From Betaproteobacteria bacterium (GTDB taxonomy: Bacteria; Pseudomonadota; Gammaproteobacteria; Burkholderiales; SG8-39): a stretch of DNA of 6,623 nucleotides. A model generated the notes under the pieces. It saw nothing but the letters and a program-made list of their open reading frames with translations, had not been told where the DNA came from and ran no database searches. Position numbers and translations under genes: made by a program. Positions 5,032 to 6,623 of this stretch are shown here, in pieces. Each line of letters opens with the position of its first letter. Within the stretch, counting starts at the first letter, position 1. The stretch is taken from the NCBI GenBank assembly GCA_019237595.1, contig JAFAGU010000344.1, positions 1 through 6,623 on the forward strand, read 5' to 3'.

Positions 5032-5904
5032 CTATTCCTTGACGGCGCCGGTCATCCCCGAAACGTAGTATTCGACGAAAAAGGAGTAGAGCACGGCCAC
5101 CGGGAGCGATCCCATCAAGGCGCCGGCCATGAGGGCGCCCCAATGGTACACGTCCCCTTCGACGAGCTCGGTCACCACGCCGACCGGGACCGTCTTGTTC
5201 TCGGAGGAGGAGATGAACGTGAGCGCGTAGATGAACTCGTTCCAGGAAAGCGTGAACGCGAAGATGCCGGCGGAGATGAGGCCGGGGACGGCGAGCGGAA
5301 GCATGATCTTCACGAGAATCTGCCAGCGCGTCGCGCCATCGATGAGCGCACACTCCTCGAGCTCGTACGGGATGGTGCGGAAGTAGCCCATCAGGAGCCA
5401 GGTGCAGAAGGGCACGAGGAAGGTCGGGTAGGTGAGGATGAGCGCCCACACCGAGTCAAAGAGGCCGAGCTTGAAGACGATGAGCGCAAGGGGAATGAAG
5501 AGGATGGACGGCGGCACCAGGTAGGCGAAGAAGATCGACAGGCCCACCTGCCGCGAGCCTCGGAACCTCAGCCGTTCGATCGCGTAGGCCGCGAGCACGG
5601 AGGCGAAGAGCGAGAGGAAGGTCGCCACGACCGAGATGAGGATCGTGTTCCAGAGCCACTGCGGGTACTCGGTGTGGAAAAGCAGCTTCTCGAAGTGCGC
5701 AAGCGTGGGGTGCACGATCCAGAACGGGTTCGCCGCCTTGGAGACGAGCTCCTCGTTCGACTTGAACGAGGTCATGACCATCCAGTAGAACGGGAAAAGC
5801 AGCACGAACAGGAAGACGAGCAGGGGGATATAGAGCGTGACCCATCGGCGCGGCACCGATTGCAGGTACTCCATCCCCTGGGTGTCGGGCTTCTCGACGC
5901 TCAT
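5032..5904 (-). CDS. ABC transporter permease, MalG/UgpE-like (CUT1)
   Basis: A 290-residue inner-membrane permease of the CUT1 carbohydrate ABC family, second of the two permeases. The first membrane helix is near residues 24-44, followed by the periplasmic stretch typical of MalG (FKSNEEL...NPFWIVHPTLAHFEKL). Helices then lie near 86-109, 120-145, 150-174, 204-225 and 257-280, giving six in all. The cytoplasmic EAA loop that docks on the ATPase is clear at about 180-203: YELEECALIDGATRW...IMLPLA, with G190 and the LP pair 202-203. The FTLSWNEFIYALTF segment is a strong MalG-class signature. The ATG at 5904 overlaps the upstream permease stop by 4 bp, and the aldolase follows after 6 bp. The substrate-binding protein and ATPase are not in view. 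The CUT1 assignment predicts oligosaccharides, sugar alcohols, glycerol-phosphate-like compounds or sugar acids, not a specific sugar. Confidence 0.93.
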   Translation of the reverse strand: MSVEKPDTQGMEYLQSVPRRWVTLYIPLLVFLFVLLFPFYWMVMTSFKSNEELVSKAANPFWIVHPTLAHFEKLLFHTEYPQWLWNTILISVVATFLSLFASVLAAYAIERLRFRGSRQVGLSIFFAYLVPPSILFIPLALIVFKLGLFDSVWALILTYPTFLVPFCTWLLMGYFRTIPYELEECALIDGATRWQILVKIMLPLAVPGLISAGIFAFTLSWNEFIYALTFISSSENKTVPVGVVTELVEGDVYHWGALMAGALMGSLPVAVLYSFFVEYYVSGMTGAVKE

Positions 5905-6623
5905 TTGTCGCTGCCGCCCTGCTGCCAGGCCCTTCTTTGCAGCCCGAAATAGGAAAAGAGGATCGCCGCGAGGAGGAACGGGATCATGAGGGTGGCGAGC
6001 GCCGCGCCTTCACCGAGCGCGCCACCCGGAATCCCGCGCTGGAAGGAAAGTGTCGCCATGAGGTGCGTGGCGTTGAGCGGCCCGCCCCGCGTCAGCACGT
6101 AGATCAGCTGGAAGTCCGTGAACGTGAAGAGGACGCTGAAGGTCATCACCACGGCGATGATCGGGGTGAGCATGGGCAGCGTGACATGCCAGAACTGCTG
6201 CCAGGGCGTCGCGCCGTCGATCGAGGACGCCTCGTAGAGCGAAGGTGGAATCGTCTGCAGGCCCGCGAGCAGCGAGATCGCCACGAACGGCACGCCGCGC
6301 CACACGTTCGCGGCGATCGTCGCGAGCCGCGCGTTCCATGGATCGCCGAGGAAATCGATGTACTCGTGGATGACGCCCATTTTCGTGAGCGCCCAGCTCG
6401 CCACCGAGAACTGCGAGTCGTAGATCCACCAGAAAGCGATGGCGGAAAGCGCGGTCGGGACGATGAACGGCAGCAGCACGATCGCCCGCAGGAAGGACTT
6501 GAACGGCAGGCTCCGGTTGAGGAGCCGCGCGAGCCAGAGCCCGAGCGTGAACTTGAGCACGCTCGCGACCACCGTGTAGAAGAGCGTGTTGAAGAGCGAG
6601 AGCCTTGCCACGCTGTCGCCGGC
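5901..6623 (-). CDS. ABC transporter permease, MalF/UgpA-like (CUT1), C-terminal part
   Basis: The last 240 residues of the first CUT1 permease; the frame is open through 6623, so the gene is cut by the right edge. Whole proteins are about 290-310 residues, so roughly 50-70 N-terminal residues with the first membrane helix are missing. An apparent GTG start at 6611 is internal, because the four upstream codons continue the family pattern into the LFNTLFYTVV helix. Visible features: the NTLFYTVVASVLKFTLGLWLARLL helix, LLPFIVPTALSAIAFWWIYD, and the EAA loop at about 130-150 of the visible part (YEASSIDGATPWQQFWHVTLPML). The ending YVLTRGGPLNATHLMATLSFQRGI...FSYFGLQRR is characteristic of MalF/UgpA-type proteins. 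Its stop overlaps the next permease start (ATGA), so the two are co-translated partners of one transporter. Confidence 0.92.
   Translation of the reverse strand, partial: AGDSVARLSLFNTLFYTVVASVLKFTLGLWLARLLNRSLPFKSFLRAIVLLPFIVPTALSAIAFWWIYDSQFSVASWALTKMGVIHEYIDFLGDPWNARLATIAANVWRGVPFVAISLLAGLQTIPPSLYEASSIDGATPWQQFWHVTLPMLTPIIAVVMTFSVLFTFTDFQLIYVLTRGGPLNATHLMATLSFQRGIPGGALGEGAALATLMIPFLLAAILFSYFGLQRRAWQQGGSDK

Noticed and set aside
4366..5952. A 528-codon plus-strand open frame opposite the aldolase and permease genes
   Set aside because: Its product is extremely rich in Arg, Asp, Glu, His and Gly, as expected from reading the antisense of GC-rich, membrane-protein codons. The opposite strand has clear family motifs and operon structure.

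Overview
The window is a high-GC bacterial chromosome segment (roughly two thirds G+C by eye). Its genes are tightly packed and often overlap by 4 bp. The gene content fits a metabolically versatile proteobacterium: a CaiB-type CoA-transferase, a catechol-pathway-type hydratase, an NfeD/SPFH pair, and a CUT1 ABC transporter with catabolic enzymes. Betaproteobacteria is my best guess, but it rests on general style and not on a marker gene.

Left block (1-1364, minus strand): a 2-keto-4-pentenoate hydratase-like (FAH superfamily) gene is followed, with a GTGA stop/start overlap, by a family III CoA-transferase that runs off the left edge. The pair looks translationally coupled and is probably part of a small catabolic operon of unknown substrate.

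Middle-left block (1389-2871, plus strand): a short NfeD-like membrane protein and an SPFH/paraslipin (QmcA-like) protein form the well-known membrane-microdomain pair. They diverge from the hydratase across only 24 bp. That gap holds the only AT-rich island nearby, with a -10-like hexamer facing each way and no good Shine-Dalgarno for either start, so both transcripts may be leaderless.

Convergent non-coding region (2872-3322): about 450 bp without a credible gene. It contains a hairpin over the qmcA-like stop codon, a weak minus-strand terminator candidate, two imperfect tandem copies of a roughly 75-80 bp structured repeat, a convincing plus-strand intrinsic terminator, and two perfect GC-rich inverted repeats just past the end of the right-hand operon. 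The repeats plus terminator are the best candidate for something undescribed, possibly a structured small RNA or 3' UTR element.

Right block (3323-6623, minus strand): two CUT1-type ABC permeases (the first truncated by the window edge), an HpcH/HpaI class II aldolase and a D-2-hydroxyacid dehydrogenase. They are joined by ATGA overlaps or a 6-bp gap and form one operon. The likely logic is import of a sugar or sugar acid, retro-aldol cleavage of a 2-keto-3-deoxy acid to pyruvate plus an aldehyde, and NADPH-dependent reduction of a 2-keto acid. The substrate cannot be read from the sequence. The binding protein, ATPase and promoter would lie beyond the right edge. I found no mobile element, CRISPR array, tRNA or rRNA.
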